IMG/VR virus record: IMGVR_UViG_3300009156_000463
Coordinates: 1-20,476 of that record
DNA length: 20,476 nt
From: a virus
Strand: one strand, 5' to 3'
The notes under the pieces: model-generated
Told to the model about the DNA's origin: nothing
Databases searched by the model: none
Seen by the model: the letters and a program-made list of their open reading frames with translations, nothing else
Shown: piece after piece, positions 6,764 to 12,959 of the stretch
Layout: each line of letters opens with the position of its first letter
Numbering within the stretch: position 1 is the stretch's first letter
Position numbers and translations under genes: made by a program

Positions 6764-6775
6764 GGTATCCTAACC
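6764..6775. promoter_or_regulatory. second operator-like site upstream of the leftward promoter
   Basis: GGTATCCTAACC shares the GGT-N6-ACC form of the promoter-internal sites. It lies 10 nt upstream of the leftward -35 and overlaps the stop codon of the repressor gene. Read on the minus strand, the flank AAATCTGGTT also occurs at 7177-7186, so similarity extends beyond the core. Confidence 0.45.
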
Positions 6776-7117
6776 AGATTTTCGCCGTTGCCGAATTATT
6801 GCGGCGGCATTGCGATATTCCTTGGCCTTGGCCTCGAGTTCGGCCGCCTGAGCATCGCACCAGTCTGCGTCAGACAGGCTGTTGGCGGGCCGTGGCGGCT
6901 CGGGAACCAACACCCCGGGCGGGGGCTCACCCAGTACGCGGAACAGGTCGGCCAGCGTTTCCTGCTTGGGCCGAGGGCGTGTCCGGCCCTGCTTAACCGT
7001 CCGGCGCATGTTCTGGATGACATACGGGTGGCCGGCGCGGATCGATGCCTCGTGGGCACTGAGGTTCTGCTCCTTGAGCAGGCGCTCAACGATTTTCAAT
7101 AGTTCCGATAGTTCCAT
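6770..7117 (-). CDS. HTH repressor-like protein (phage immunity regulator), 115 aa
   Basis: Residues ~8-63 form an HTH of the XRE/phage repressor type: LLKEQNLSAHEASIRAG, then HPYVIQNMRR as recognition helix region, then KQETLADLFRVLG. This matches the N-terminal half of S24-type phage repressors. The remaining 50 residues are Pro-rich linker and a helix (AAELEAKAKEYRNAAAIIRQ) that may dimerise; there is no S24 peptidase domain, so RecA-stimulated self-cleavage is not expected. ATG 7117 (MELSELL) is chosen because upstream sequence is the operator/promoter region. It has no clear ribosome site. It is divergent to the Cro-like gene, the classical switch layout. Which of the two maintains lysogeny cannot be told from sequence. 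Confidence 0.75.
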   Translation of the reverse strand: MELSELLKIVERLLKEQNLSAHEASIRAGHPYVIQNMRRTVKQGRTRPRPKQETLADLFRVLGEPPPGVLVPEPPRPANSLSDADWCDAQAAELEAKAKEYRNAAAIIRQRRKSG

Positions 7118-7170
7118 ATCGGCGTCAGGATAACCGATTGGTTGTTTTTGTGGGTTGTTTAAAAAAACCG

Positions 7171-7200
7171 TTGACAAATCTGGTTTTCCTACCGCATAAG
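7171..7200 (+). promoter_or_regulatory. rightward early promoter with internal operator
   Basis: The -35 is a perfect TTGACA (7171-7176) and the -10 CATAAG (7195-7200), 18 nt apart. GGTTTTCCTACC (7182-7193) occupies the spacer. The start of transcription would fall at about 7206-7208, next to ATG 7209, so the first mRNA could be leaderless. Just upstream are AACCGATTGGTT (7132-7143) and a T/A-rich stretch, possible extra control sites for the divergent gene. Confidence 0.65.
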
Positions 7201-7208
7201 TTCCAAGC

Positions 7209-7469
7209 ATGATGGGGACCGAAGCACTTTTGGCCGTTGCCCACGCCTTTTGCGCGGCCCGGGGTCTAAAATTGAGTACCGTTTCCGGCCTAGTGCTAAA
7301 CGACTGGAAGCGGCTCGGACAGATAGAATCCGGAGCCGACATCACGGTCGGTAGACTAACCGCTGTGATGCAGCGGTTTTCGGACAATTGGCCCGATGGC
7401 GCCGCATGGCCGGTAGATGTACCACGACCCGCCCCGGCTGTCGATAAAAATCGGCGTGAACGCTCATAA
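7209..7469 (+). CDS. Cro-like small HTH regulator, 86 aa
   Basis: This 86-aa protein (ALLAVAHAFCAARGLKLST, then VSGLVLNDWKRLGQIESGAD, then VMQRFSDNWPDGAAWP) resembles small XRE-type regulators that I associate with Bradyrhizobium and relatives. It is the first gene from the rightward promoter and diverges from the repressor-like gene, so a Cro-type or repressor role is likely. There is no Shine-Dalgarno sequence, and the predicted transcription start coincides with the start codon; ATG 7209 and ATG 7212 are adjacent. The DNA-binding assignment is by pattern, not by a perfect HTH signature. Confidence 0.7.
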   Translation: MMGTEALLAVAHAFCAARGLKLSTVSGLVLNDWKRLGQIESGADITVGRLTAVMQRFSDNWPDGAAWPVDVPRPAPAVDKNRRERS

Positions 7470-7727
7470 TCAAGGCTTATGACGCCCATGGTTGTGCCAG
7501 CCTCCCGACTTAACGTCGCCCTGATTGGTACTATCACCATGATGACACACAAATGACAAGTAGGTATATGCCCTTACAGCAGGCGCGTTAACCCCATGAA
7601 TCTGTTGTGAATTTCCCCTAAGCTGTTGAGGTGGCATAGGAACTTTTACCACTATAACCAAAGTTATATACAATATGTCGCAGGTTGTGTGTCCCAAATG
7701 AGCAAAAATCTGGCGGAGGAAAGCAAA
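7470..7727 (+). promoter_or_regulatory. non-coding control region before the GapR-like gene
   Basis: 258 nt without a convincing gene. It holds GGTACTATCACC (7527-7538), nearly identical to the operator in the leftward promoter, and a perfect dyad TATAAC-CAAA-GTTATA (7653-7668). It may be the leader of the rightward transcript with its own control sites or a second promoter. No clear -35/-10 pair was found. Confidence 0.4.
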
Positions 7728-7991
7728 ATGAACGACGAACCGGCCCCCATCGGACACAACACGAGCGGCGATCAGCTGAAATCGGTGGTCGACCGCATCG
7801 AGGCGCTCGAGAGCGACAGGGCCGCAATCGCCTCGGATATCAGAGACATATACGCCGAGGCCAAGAGCAGCGGGTTCGACGGCAAGACGCTGCGGACCAT
7901 CATTCGGCTGCGAAAGCAAACCCCCGAGGACCGAAAGGCGCAGGAGGAAATCCTCGCGACATATATGGCCGCGCTCGGGATGCTCGACTGA
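7728..7991 (+). CDS. DUF2312/GapR-like nucleoid-associated protein
   Basis: This 87-aa protein fits the DUF2312 family: an N-terminal tail (PIGHNTSGDQLKSVVDRIEA), a long helix with LESDRAAIASDIRDIYAEAK, then GFDGKTLRTIIRLRKQTPED and a final helix. In Caulobacter, GapR forms a clamp on overtwisted DNA and assists topoisomerases ahead of replication and transcription. Start ATG 7728 has GGAGGAAAG upstream; longer starts lack one. A phage copy beside replication genes suggests a role in handling supercoiling during phage DNA synthesis. The family call is firm, the phage role inferred. Confidence 0.85.
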   Translation: MNDEPAPIGHNTSGDQLKSVVDRIEALESDRAAIASDIRDIYAEAKSSGFDGKTLRTIIRLRKQTPEDRKAQEEILATYMAALGMLD

Positions 7992-8002
7992 TTGGGCCGC
8001 CC

Positions 8003-8593
8003 ATGAAGCTCTGGACCGCGAGCGAAATGGCGTCGGTGCGCAGCCTATATCCCGGTGCGCCATGGATAGGGATACTTCATGCGCTGCCTGGCCGCAATCG
8101 TAATCAGGTCAGGCTGAAGGCTGAACGCATGGGAGTCGTGCGCCGGTCTCATCACGACTGGCTTGGGTCCGAGGTGGTGCTCCTGCGCAAAAAGTACAGT
8201 ACAGACATCGCTACGGACGCTCTCTGCGCCCTGTTTCCGAGGCACTCCGCGGCATCGATCAGACGAAAGGCATACGAGTTTGGCCTGCGTCGAAAAAAGC
8301 AAAAGAAAACACCGCGATATTCCCTGTTGAGGGCATTGCAGGACGAGCGGGAGAGGCTCGGGCTAACTCAACGCGAAATAGCCAGACGAATTCGCTTCCA
8401 ACCTCAGGACTATAACAAGTTCGAGATAGGGACCCGCGTGCCAAGCTTCGAACTTCTTCTGCGATGGGGAAAGGCACTTGGGTTAGAACTGCGGTGGAAA
8501 CCCATAAGGGCCAGTATGCACGAGCGCAATTCCCGTCAGTGGAGCGATCGTTCAGTGCAGCAAACAGTAGGAGTCAACAATGCAGTTCGCTGA
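8003..8593 (+). CDS. multi-domain DNA-binding regulator (two SANT/Myb-like units plus XRE HTH), 196 aa
   Basis: Three apparent DNA-binding units. Residues 3-46 (WTASEMASVRSLYPG, then IGILHALPGRNRNQVRLKAE) and 53-97 (WLGSEVVLLRKKY, then LFPRHSAASIRRKAYEFGL) share the same W-x(n)-R...R-x-KA pattern of SANT/Myb-like helices and look like a duplication. Residues 108-167 are a Cro/CI-type HTH (LLRALQDERERLGLTQREIA, then PQDYNKFEIGTRVPS). Start ATG 8003 lies 12 nt after the GapR-like stop with a weak ribosome site. It probably regulates phage transcription or marks a replication site. It overlaps the DnaA-like gene by 14 nt. Confidence 0.75.
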   Translation: MKLWTASEMASVRSLYPGAPWIGILHALPGRNRNQVRLKAERMGVVRRSHHDWLGSEVVLLRKKYSTDIATDALCALFPRHSAASIRRKAYEFGLRRKKQKKTPRYSLLRALQDERERLGLTQREIARRIRFQPQDYNKFEIGTRVPSFELLLRWGKALGLELRWKPIRASMHERNSRQWSDRSVQQTVGVNNAVR

Positions 8594-9179
8594 TCCCGAG
8601 ACCGCTTATGGCGTACGTAGACTGAAAACGGCCGAAGAGGTGCTGGCGCGTTCGCGGCTTGTCGTGCGGAAGCAAAGGGAACGGGACTTTCTCCAGATTC
8701 GAATTAAACGGGAGGCCAAAAACCGCGCGTGGACCGCTGCCGCTGACGCTGCCGCCAAGGCAGTTCTTTTTGCCGAGATGGAGGAAGCCTGGGAACGGGA
8801 GTTTTCCAACAAACCGCAGGCGGAACTAACAGGCGCGCCGCCCAGGAGGACAGTTCCCGTAACCCCCGCCGACAAAATAATAAACGCCACCTGCCGATAC
8901 TTTCACATAACATGCGACGATATCTTCTCATGCCGGCGCGGCGACAAAATCTCGTATCCGCGACAAATTGCCATGTATTTAGTTAAAGAGGCAACTAAGC
9001 GGACACTCCCGGAGATAGGGCGCAAGTTTAGTCGCGACCATACGACCGTCCTTCATGCAATTAGAAAAATCGGGGGACTGCTTGGGGTGAATGACGAGCC
9101 GACCGTCGCCGACGTCTCGGCGCTGAAAGCCATACTAAAGCACGCTGGCGTGGAATTTAAGCAACCGGGAGAACCATGA
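8580..9179 (+). CDS. DnaA domain-IV (DNA-binding) protein lacking AAA+ domain, 199 aa
   Basis: Residues ~97-165 match the DnaA C-terminal DNA-binding domain: IINATCRYFHITCDDIFS, YPRQIAMYLVKEAT, LPEIGRKFSRDHTTVLHAI. The RDHTTVLHA stretch (152-160) is the DnaA-box-contacting signature. There is no Walker A/B or domain III. The first 90 residues are helical and charged. The start has AGGAG 7 nt upstream. Host DnaA opens oriC with domain III, so this protein could bind DnaA boxes but not unwind by itself. It might compete with host DnaA, or direct it or phage replication proteins to a phage origin. It overlaps the next gene by ATGA. Confidence 0.85.
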   Translation: MQFADPETAYGVRRLKTAEEVLARSRLVVRKQRERDFLQIRIKREAKNRAWTAAADAAAKAVLFAEMEEAWEREFSNKPQAELTGAPPRRTVPVTPADKIINATCRYFHITCDDIFSCRRGDKISYPRQIAMYLVKEATKRTLPEIGRKFSRDHTTVLHAIRKIGGLLGVNDEPTVADVSALKAILKHAGVEFKQPGEP

Positions 9180-9634
9180 GCAGCGAGTTAAAGGAATTCT
9201 CCGCGGAAGAAGACGCGCTGATCTGCCGGCTGCACGGCGAGGGGCGAAAGCCAAAGCAAATCACCTCGGAGCTGTGGAGGGCCGGACACATCAGGCGAAA
9301 CCACGCCACGGTTTACAGACACATGCACGAATTGGAACTGTTCGACGACGACCCAAGCCAAAACAACAAGGACGATCGCGCCGAGCGTGTCGACAAACGA
9401 TGGGACAAAGCACTGGCTCGCGAACGTCCCAACATGATCCGCGGCTGTTCGCCCGCTGACGCAGCAACTCTCACAGAGGGGCCGCCGACGCACTCGCAGG
9501 AAGAAAGGGGCGAGGGCGAACAGCCGCGGGACGATTACGACGCCACGGCAGACGCATGGGGCTCCGTCGCCGAGGCCTACAGATTAATCCGCGGGCGGAT
9601 GGCAGGTGGCGGGCCGGGGTGGGAGCCGAAGTGA
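9176..9634 (+). CDS. small HTH/SANT-like DNA-binding protein, 152 aa
   Basis: Residues 6-53 (EFSAEEDALICRLHGEGRK, then QITSELWRAGHIRRNHATVY) resemble a SANT/Myb or resolvase-type helix-turn-helix: an F-S-x-E-E-D-x-x-I start and a basic recognition helix ending in YRHMHEL. The rest is acidic and low complexity and probably disordered. ATGA overlap with the DnaA-like gene and GGGAGAACC before the start show coupling. Likely a DNA-binding accessory of the replication block; function unproven. Confidence 0.7.
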   Translation: MSSELKEFSAEEDALICRLHGEGRKPKQITSELWRAGHIRRNHATVYRHMHELELFDDDPSQNNKDDRAERVDKRWDKALARERPNMIRGCSPADAATLTEGPPTHSQEERGEGEQPRDDYDATADAWGSVAEAYRLIRGRMAGGGPGWEPK

Positions 9635-9637
9635 ACA

Positions 9638-10636
9638 ATGAGCAACAACCTAATTCGATACGATGCGGCGTGCCGAGCTCTAGCTGAAGCAAAGGCCGTC
9701 GATGAGGCAAAAGACATACGGGACAAAGCGGTCGCTATGGCCGCCTATGCGCGCCAAGCCAAAAACAAAGACCTTGAGGCAGACGCGGTCGAGATCAGAA
9801 TGCGCGCTACGCGCAGGCTCGATCAGTTGCGCCAAGCGCAAAAGGAAACGGTCGGCCTGGCGCCGCCTGGCCCTAAAAAGATCGGGGTATCCAATACCCC
9901 GATCCTAGACGATCGCCCGACGCTCTCCTCACAGGGCATAGATAAGAATCTCGCAAAGCAAGCGAGGGCGCTCGGGTTGCTATCGGACGAGGACTTTGAG
10001 GCTAGCGTTGCTCGTACTAGGGAGGCGGTTCAGCGCACCGTAAAGATTGAATCTGACCGCAGCGAAAGAATTGCCAGACTTGTCGAAATTTCTAAGGGCA
10101 ACTCCGACCTGAATACGTCCATACGGTTTCCTATCATATACGCCGACCCGCCTTGGCAGTACGAAAACCCCCCTATTGGCGCAACAAATAGGGCGATCGA
10201 AAATCATTATCCCACGATGACGCTGGAGGAAATATGCCAAATGCCAGTCTCCGATCTTGCAACAGACGACGCGGTCCTGTTTCTCTGGGCTACGGCACCC
10301 AAGCTTGCCGAATGCATGGAAGTTATTACCGCATGGGGGTTTGTTTATCGTACAAACCTTGTTTGGGACAAAGAACTTATTGGCATGGGTTATCATGCGC
10401 GGAATCAACACGAACTTTTGCTAATTGCGAAGCGCGGGCAGGTTCCGCCCCCGGAGCCAGCCAACCGCCCGCCCTCAGTGCATCGCCAACGACGAGGAGA
10501 GCACAGCGCCAAGCCGGATTATTATTACGAAATGATCGAGCGAGCCTACCCCGCCCTACCCAAAGTAGAACTGTTTTGCAGGGGTAAGGCCAGATCAGGA
10601 TGGGATGCACGGGGCAATCAGGCCGATGTTGCATAG
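9638..10636 (+). CDS. MT-A70 family adenine-N6 DNA methyltransferase
   Basis: The C-terminal half is a complete MT-A70 domain. The catalytic DPPW is at 170-173 (IIYADPPWQYEN), followed by HYPTMTLEEICQMPV, AVLFLWATAPKL, NLVWDKELIGMGYHARNQHE and the final KPDYYYEMIERAYP ... ELFCRG. The N-terminal ~150 residues are helical and probably DNA-binding or regulatory, a common extension in phage homologues. It would transfer a methyl group from S-adenosylmethionine to adenine, possibly protecting phage DNA or timing replication. The target site cannot be read from sequence. All core motifs seem intact, unlike the decayed methyltransferase at 1544-1908. Confidence 0.9.
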   Translation: MSNNLIRYDAACRALAEAKAVDEAKDIRDKAVAMAAYARQAKNKDLEADAVEIRMRATRRLDQLRQAQKETVGLAPPGPKKIGVSNTPILDDRPTLSSQGIDKNLAKQARALGLLSDEDFEASVARTREAVQRTVKIESDRSERIARLVEISKGNSDLNTSIRFPIIYADPPWQYENPPIGATNRAIENHYPTMTLEEICQMPVSDLATDDAVLFLWATAPKLAECMEVITAWGFVYRTNLVWDKELIGMGYHARNQHELLLIAKRGQVPPPEPANRPPSVHRQRRGEHSAKPDYYYEMIERAYPALPKVELFCRGKARSGWDARGNQADVA

Positions 10637-11141
10637 TTTTGCGGAGAGCTTGGCGCGATCGCATCACCAAGCAGACGCGCCATGGTGGATTGAAGTCTAC
10701 AGGCAGGCGTTTCCAAGCCTCGTGTCGGCGGTGTCTGTTCGGGATGACGGCTGGGCGCAGCGGGGAGGCATAGATCGCGTCCTCACTCTCAGTTGCGGCC
10801 GAACTTTAACCATTGACGAAAAGGTAAGGGAAAGGGATTGGGACGACATATTGCTCGAGAGGTGGTCTGATGAGGGCCGCAGAATTCCGGGCTGGGTTCA
10901 AAAACCCTTGGCGTGCGATTTTATCGCCTATGCGTTCATTCCCAGCCAGACCTGCTACCTATTTCCAACGCAAACGTTGCAGCGTGCATGGCGCCTATTC
11001 GGTCAGCAGTGGGTTGAGACGTACCCAGCAAAGAGGGCGCAAAATCGGGGGTATGTAACCGTTTCATGCCCCGTTCCAATCCCCATCCTAAAGTCGGCAA
11101 TTGCCGACGCCATGATCGTCGGGTGGAGCGGCGAGGCGTGA
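10605..11141 (+). CDS. PD-(D/E)XK-like hypothetical protein, 178 aa
   Basis: Asp57 in GGIDRVL followed 14 residues later by D71-E-K73 in LTIDEKVRERDWDD is the spacing of a PD-(D/E)XK nuclease core. The following helix (ILLERWSDEG) and CDFIAYAFIP strand fit the fold. No firm family name is available to me. ATG 10605 overlaps the methyltransferase by 32 nt; ATG 10626 (11-nt overlap) is equally possible. Placed after a methyltransferase it could be a nuclease of a modification-linked system, but a structural or DNA-repair role is also possible. Confidence 0.65.
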   Translation: MHGAIRPMLHSFAESLARSHHQADAPWWIEVYRQAFPSLVSAVSVRDDGWAQRGGIDRVLTLSCGRTLTIDEKVRERDWDDILLERWSDEGRRIPGWVQKPLACDFIAYAFIPSQTCYLFPTQTLQRAWRLFGQQWVETYPAKRAQNRGYVTVSCPVPIPILKSAIADAMIVGWSGEA

Positions 11142-11995
11142 ACGTGAAGCGCCCATTCCTGAAATTCTTTGTTTCGGATTGGCGCGGCGATCCTCGCGTT
11201 AGAATGTGTTCGCTGGCCGCCCGTGGGTTGTGGGCCGATATGCTGGCCATTATGCACGAAAGCGAACCGTATGGCCACCTGACAATCAATGGAAAACCGC
11301 CAAAATTAGAGGAATTGGCGAGGGTAATTGGGTCGTCAAAACGAGAGGTTGAAGACGCCTTCCTCGAGCTAGCAAAACACCAAGTTTTTAGCACGAACAA
11401 CGGGGTCGTTTTCTCCCGTAGGATGGTGAGAGATCACGAGAAATCCCAAAAGGGAGCAGAGGCCGCAGCCAAAGGGTGGGCCAATAGGAAACCCAATGGG
11501 TCACCCAATGGGTCACCCAATGGGTCACCCAATGGGGATGAGCATGGGTCACCCAATACTTATATTCTAGAGTCTAGAGTAGATATAGAATCTAAAGAAG
11601 ATTCTATATCTACGCCCGCACAGGAAAGCGGGAAGCCAAAACGGGGTAGGAAGCCAAGCCCTAAGCAACACCTTCCCCAAGGCTGGATGCTAGACCCAGT
11701 CGACATTGAGCACGCCCGCAAGCATGGCTGGGACGACAACAAAATCGCCACCGAAGAACAGCGCTTTGCAGACTACGCCAAGGCCAATAATTGGCTGAAA
11801 GCCGACTGGCACGCGACCTGGAGGAACTGGGTCACGTCGCCATTTCAACAACAGCGAGCGAAAAATGGGGTTCATAAGGCCCCCGCCGAGAAATTCGGCC
11901 CCCGGCAAGGAATGAGCCCTGACGTGGGCAACGACTATCGCTCGCCCCCGCGGACCAGGCCGCAGAACGAACTCAAGCCACTGCCTGAGAAATGA
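11138..11995 (+). CDS. phage replication (primosome/DUF1376-type) protein carrying origin-like DNA, 285 aa
   Basis: Residues 1-100 match the winged-helix N-domain of phage replication proteins: FLKFFVSDWRGDPRVRMC, SLAARGLWADMLAIMHES, LEELARVIGSSKREVEDAF, then VVFSRRMVRDHE. Residues 119-140 are a (NGSP) repeat linker. The C-terminal part contains FADYAKANNWLKADWHATW, usual for proteins that recruit helicase or loader. By analogy with lambda O or DnaD-type organisers it would bind the phage origin and load host helicase. The start GTG 11138 overlaps the upstream stop (GTGA); GTG 11144 is an alternative. The linker-coding DNA is itself unusual (see the origin candidate). Confidence 0.8.
   Translation: MNVKRPFLKFFVSDWRGDPRVRMCSLAARGLWADMLAIMHESEPYGHLTINGKPPKLEELARVIGSSKREVEDAFLELAKHQVFSTNNGVVFSRRMVRDHEKSQKGAEAAAKGWANRKPNGSPNGSPNGSPNGDEHGSPNTYILESRVDIESKEDSISTPAQESGKPKRGRKPSPKQHLPQGWMLDPVDIEHARKHGWDDNKIATEEQRFADYAKANNWLKADWHATWRNWVTSPFQQQRAKNGVHKAPAEKFGPRQGMSPDVGNDYRSPPRTRPQNELKPLPEK
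11491..11560 (+). repeat. iteron-like 12-bp tandem repeats
   Basis: The unit ACCCAATGGGTC occurs three times exactly (11491-11502, 11503-11514, 11515-11526), then as ACCCAATGGG (11527-11536) and, after a short gap, ATGGGTC-ACCCAATA (11544-11558). Each unit is itself a dyad (ACCCA-A-TGGGT). In protein the repeats give the NGSP linker. Confidence 0.9.
11561..11613. other. candidate phage replication origin: AT-rich segment with perfect inverted repeat
   Basis: Directly after the iterons the base composition drops to strongly AT-rich. It holds a doubled TCTAGAG (11566-11579) and a perfect 14-bp inverted repeat, GTAGATATAGAATC / GATTCTATATCTAC (11579-11592 and 11600-11613), with a 7-nt loop. Three GANTC sites lie at 11570-11574, 11588-11592 and 11600-11604. 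Iterons plus AT-rich DNA inside the initiator gene is the arrangement of the lambda origin in gene O. No DnaA box (TTATCCACA) was seen here. Confidence 0.55.
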
Positions 11996-12672
11996 CCGCC
12001 AGCAGCATGACATACCAAATCGGGCCTATCGCCAACGCCGCCTTACGGTGGTTGCAGCGCAAGATCGGCGGGGAAATTCGGGACGATAAGCTGCACCCGA
12101 TCGGCCCATACCTGACGGCGTTTCGTCCGCTCGAACCGGCCTGCGACCTGCAAAGGCGTTGGCATGTAGTGCAGGTCGAACCCCAGCAGGAGGCCAAGGT
12201 GGCCAATTCCCTGCGCTCCGAGCTGATTGATATCTTCGACCCCAAGGTGCCCAAGCGCATTCGGGTCAACAAGCACAGGCACCGGATCGTGCTGAGGCCG
12301 ATGCTTGTAGGCTACGTGTTCGCGGGGTTCGACGTCGCCGCCGAGGATTGGCGCTGGGGAAAAATCAACGATACCCGCGGCGTCCTGCGATTACTGACCA
12401 TAGGCGAAAGGCCGGTACCTGTACCGGACGCGATAATCAAACATCTGCGGGAAAAGGAGGTAGAGCTCTCGGGTGCTAATTCCCCAAAGGGACCTCCGAT
12501 CACGCTGAAAGTTGGTTCCTACGTTAGAATTCTTGAACCCCTATCCTTTGCCGGATTGTTCGGAAGCGTGGTTTCCGTGAACGATAAGGCTAGGAAAGTC
12601 GGGGTAGAACTGGATCTGTTCGGCAGAATGGTGCCACTGTTGCTAGAACCGGAAATGGTGGAGGCGGTGTGA
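11992..12672 (+). CDS. NusG-like transcription elongation factor (phage paralogue)
   Basis: Residues ~56-155 form a NusG N-terminal domain (RRWHVVQVEPQQEAKVANSL, then LRPMLVGYVFAGFD, VLRLLTIGERPVPVPDAII). Residues ~172-225 are a KOW-type domain (LKVGSYVRILEPLSFAGLFG, then VSVNDKARKVGVELDLFG). NusG-type factors bind RNA polymerase and modulate pausing and termination; specialised paralogues such as RfaH antiterminate particular operons. ATGA overlap with the replication gene. The ~55-residue N-terminal extension is unusual. Located just before the late genes, it is a good candidate for late-operon processive antitermination, although this role is inferred. Confidence 0.85.
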   Translation: MTASSMTYQIGPIANAALRWLQRKIGGEIRDDKLHPIGPYLTAFRPLEPACDLQRRWHVVQVEPQQEAKVANSLRSELIDIFDPKVPKRIRVNKHRHRIVLRPMLVGYVFAGFDVAAEDWRWGKINDTRGVLRLLTIGERPVPVPDAIIKHLREKEVELSGANSPKGPPITLKVGSYVRILEPLSFAGLFGSVVSVNDKARKVGVELDLFGRMVPLLLEPEMVEAV

Positions 12673-12959
12673 TTACGTTAATTTCTACGCAAGACGCAGA
12701 GGACATTCTCGGCGTCGCGCATGGGGCTCTAGGCTCATATGCGCACAGGCTCAGGCACGTTGCCGTGCGATTTTTTAAACACGGTCACACAGTTGCGTGG
12801 GGCTGGCCGGAAGATATTATCAAAGAAGCCGCTGCGATGCGAAAAGAAAATCGCAGGCTTGGAGTTGCTGCGGCAATTGAGGCGATTGGAAGGAGACGCC
12901 ATGTCACTGGACGCAAAACTAGCAATAATTCGCAGGCGATTGTCCGACCCAGGGTTTAG
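12669..12959 (+). CDS. hypothetical protein, possible HTH, 96 aa
   Basis: It starts at GTG 12669, overlapping the NusG-like stop (GTGA), with GGAGG 4-5 nt upstream. The N-terminal part (ISTQDAEDILGVAHGALGSY) reads like an HTH start (a DNA-reading helix after ILGVAHGAL), followed by a strand/turn (KHGHTVAWGWPEDIIKEAAA) and a basic tail. It overlaps the following small gene by 59 nt. Possibly a small regulator such as an AlpA-like or late activator, but no motif is decisive. Confidence 0.6.
   Translation: MITLISTQDAEDILGVAHGALGSYAHRLRHVAVRFFKHGHTVAWGWPEDIIKEAAAMRKENRRLGVAAAIEAIGRRRHVTGRKTSNNSQAIVRPRV

Noticed and set aside
7479-7556. 25-aa frame (MTPMVVPASRLNVALIGT...) after the Cro-like gene
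   Set aside because: It overlaps the operator-like site, its ribosome site is too close (AAGG, 3 nt), and nothing else supports translation.
11491-11560. CRISPR array
   Set aside because: The repeats are 12 bp, contiguous, without spacers, and in frame within a coding sequence.
8580-11995. DnaA boxes for the DnaA-like protein
   Set aside because: No TTATCCACA-type site was found by eye in the replication block, including the origin candidate; a weighted search is still needed.
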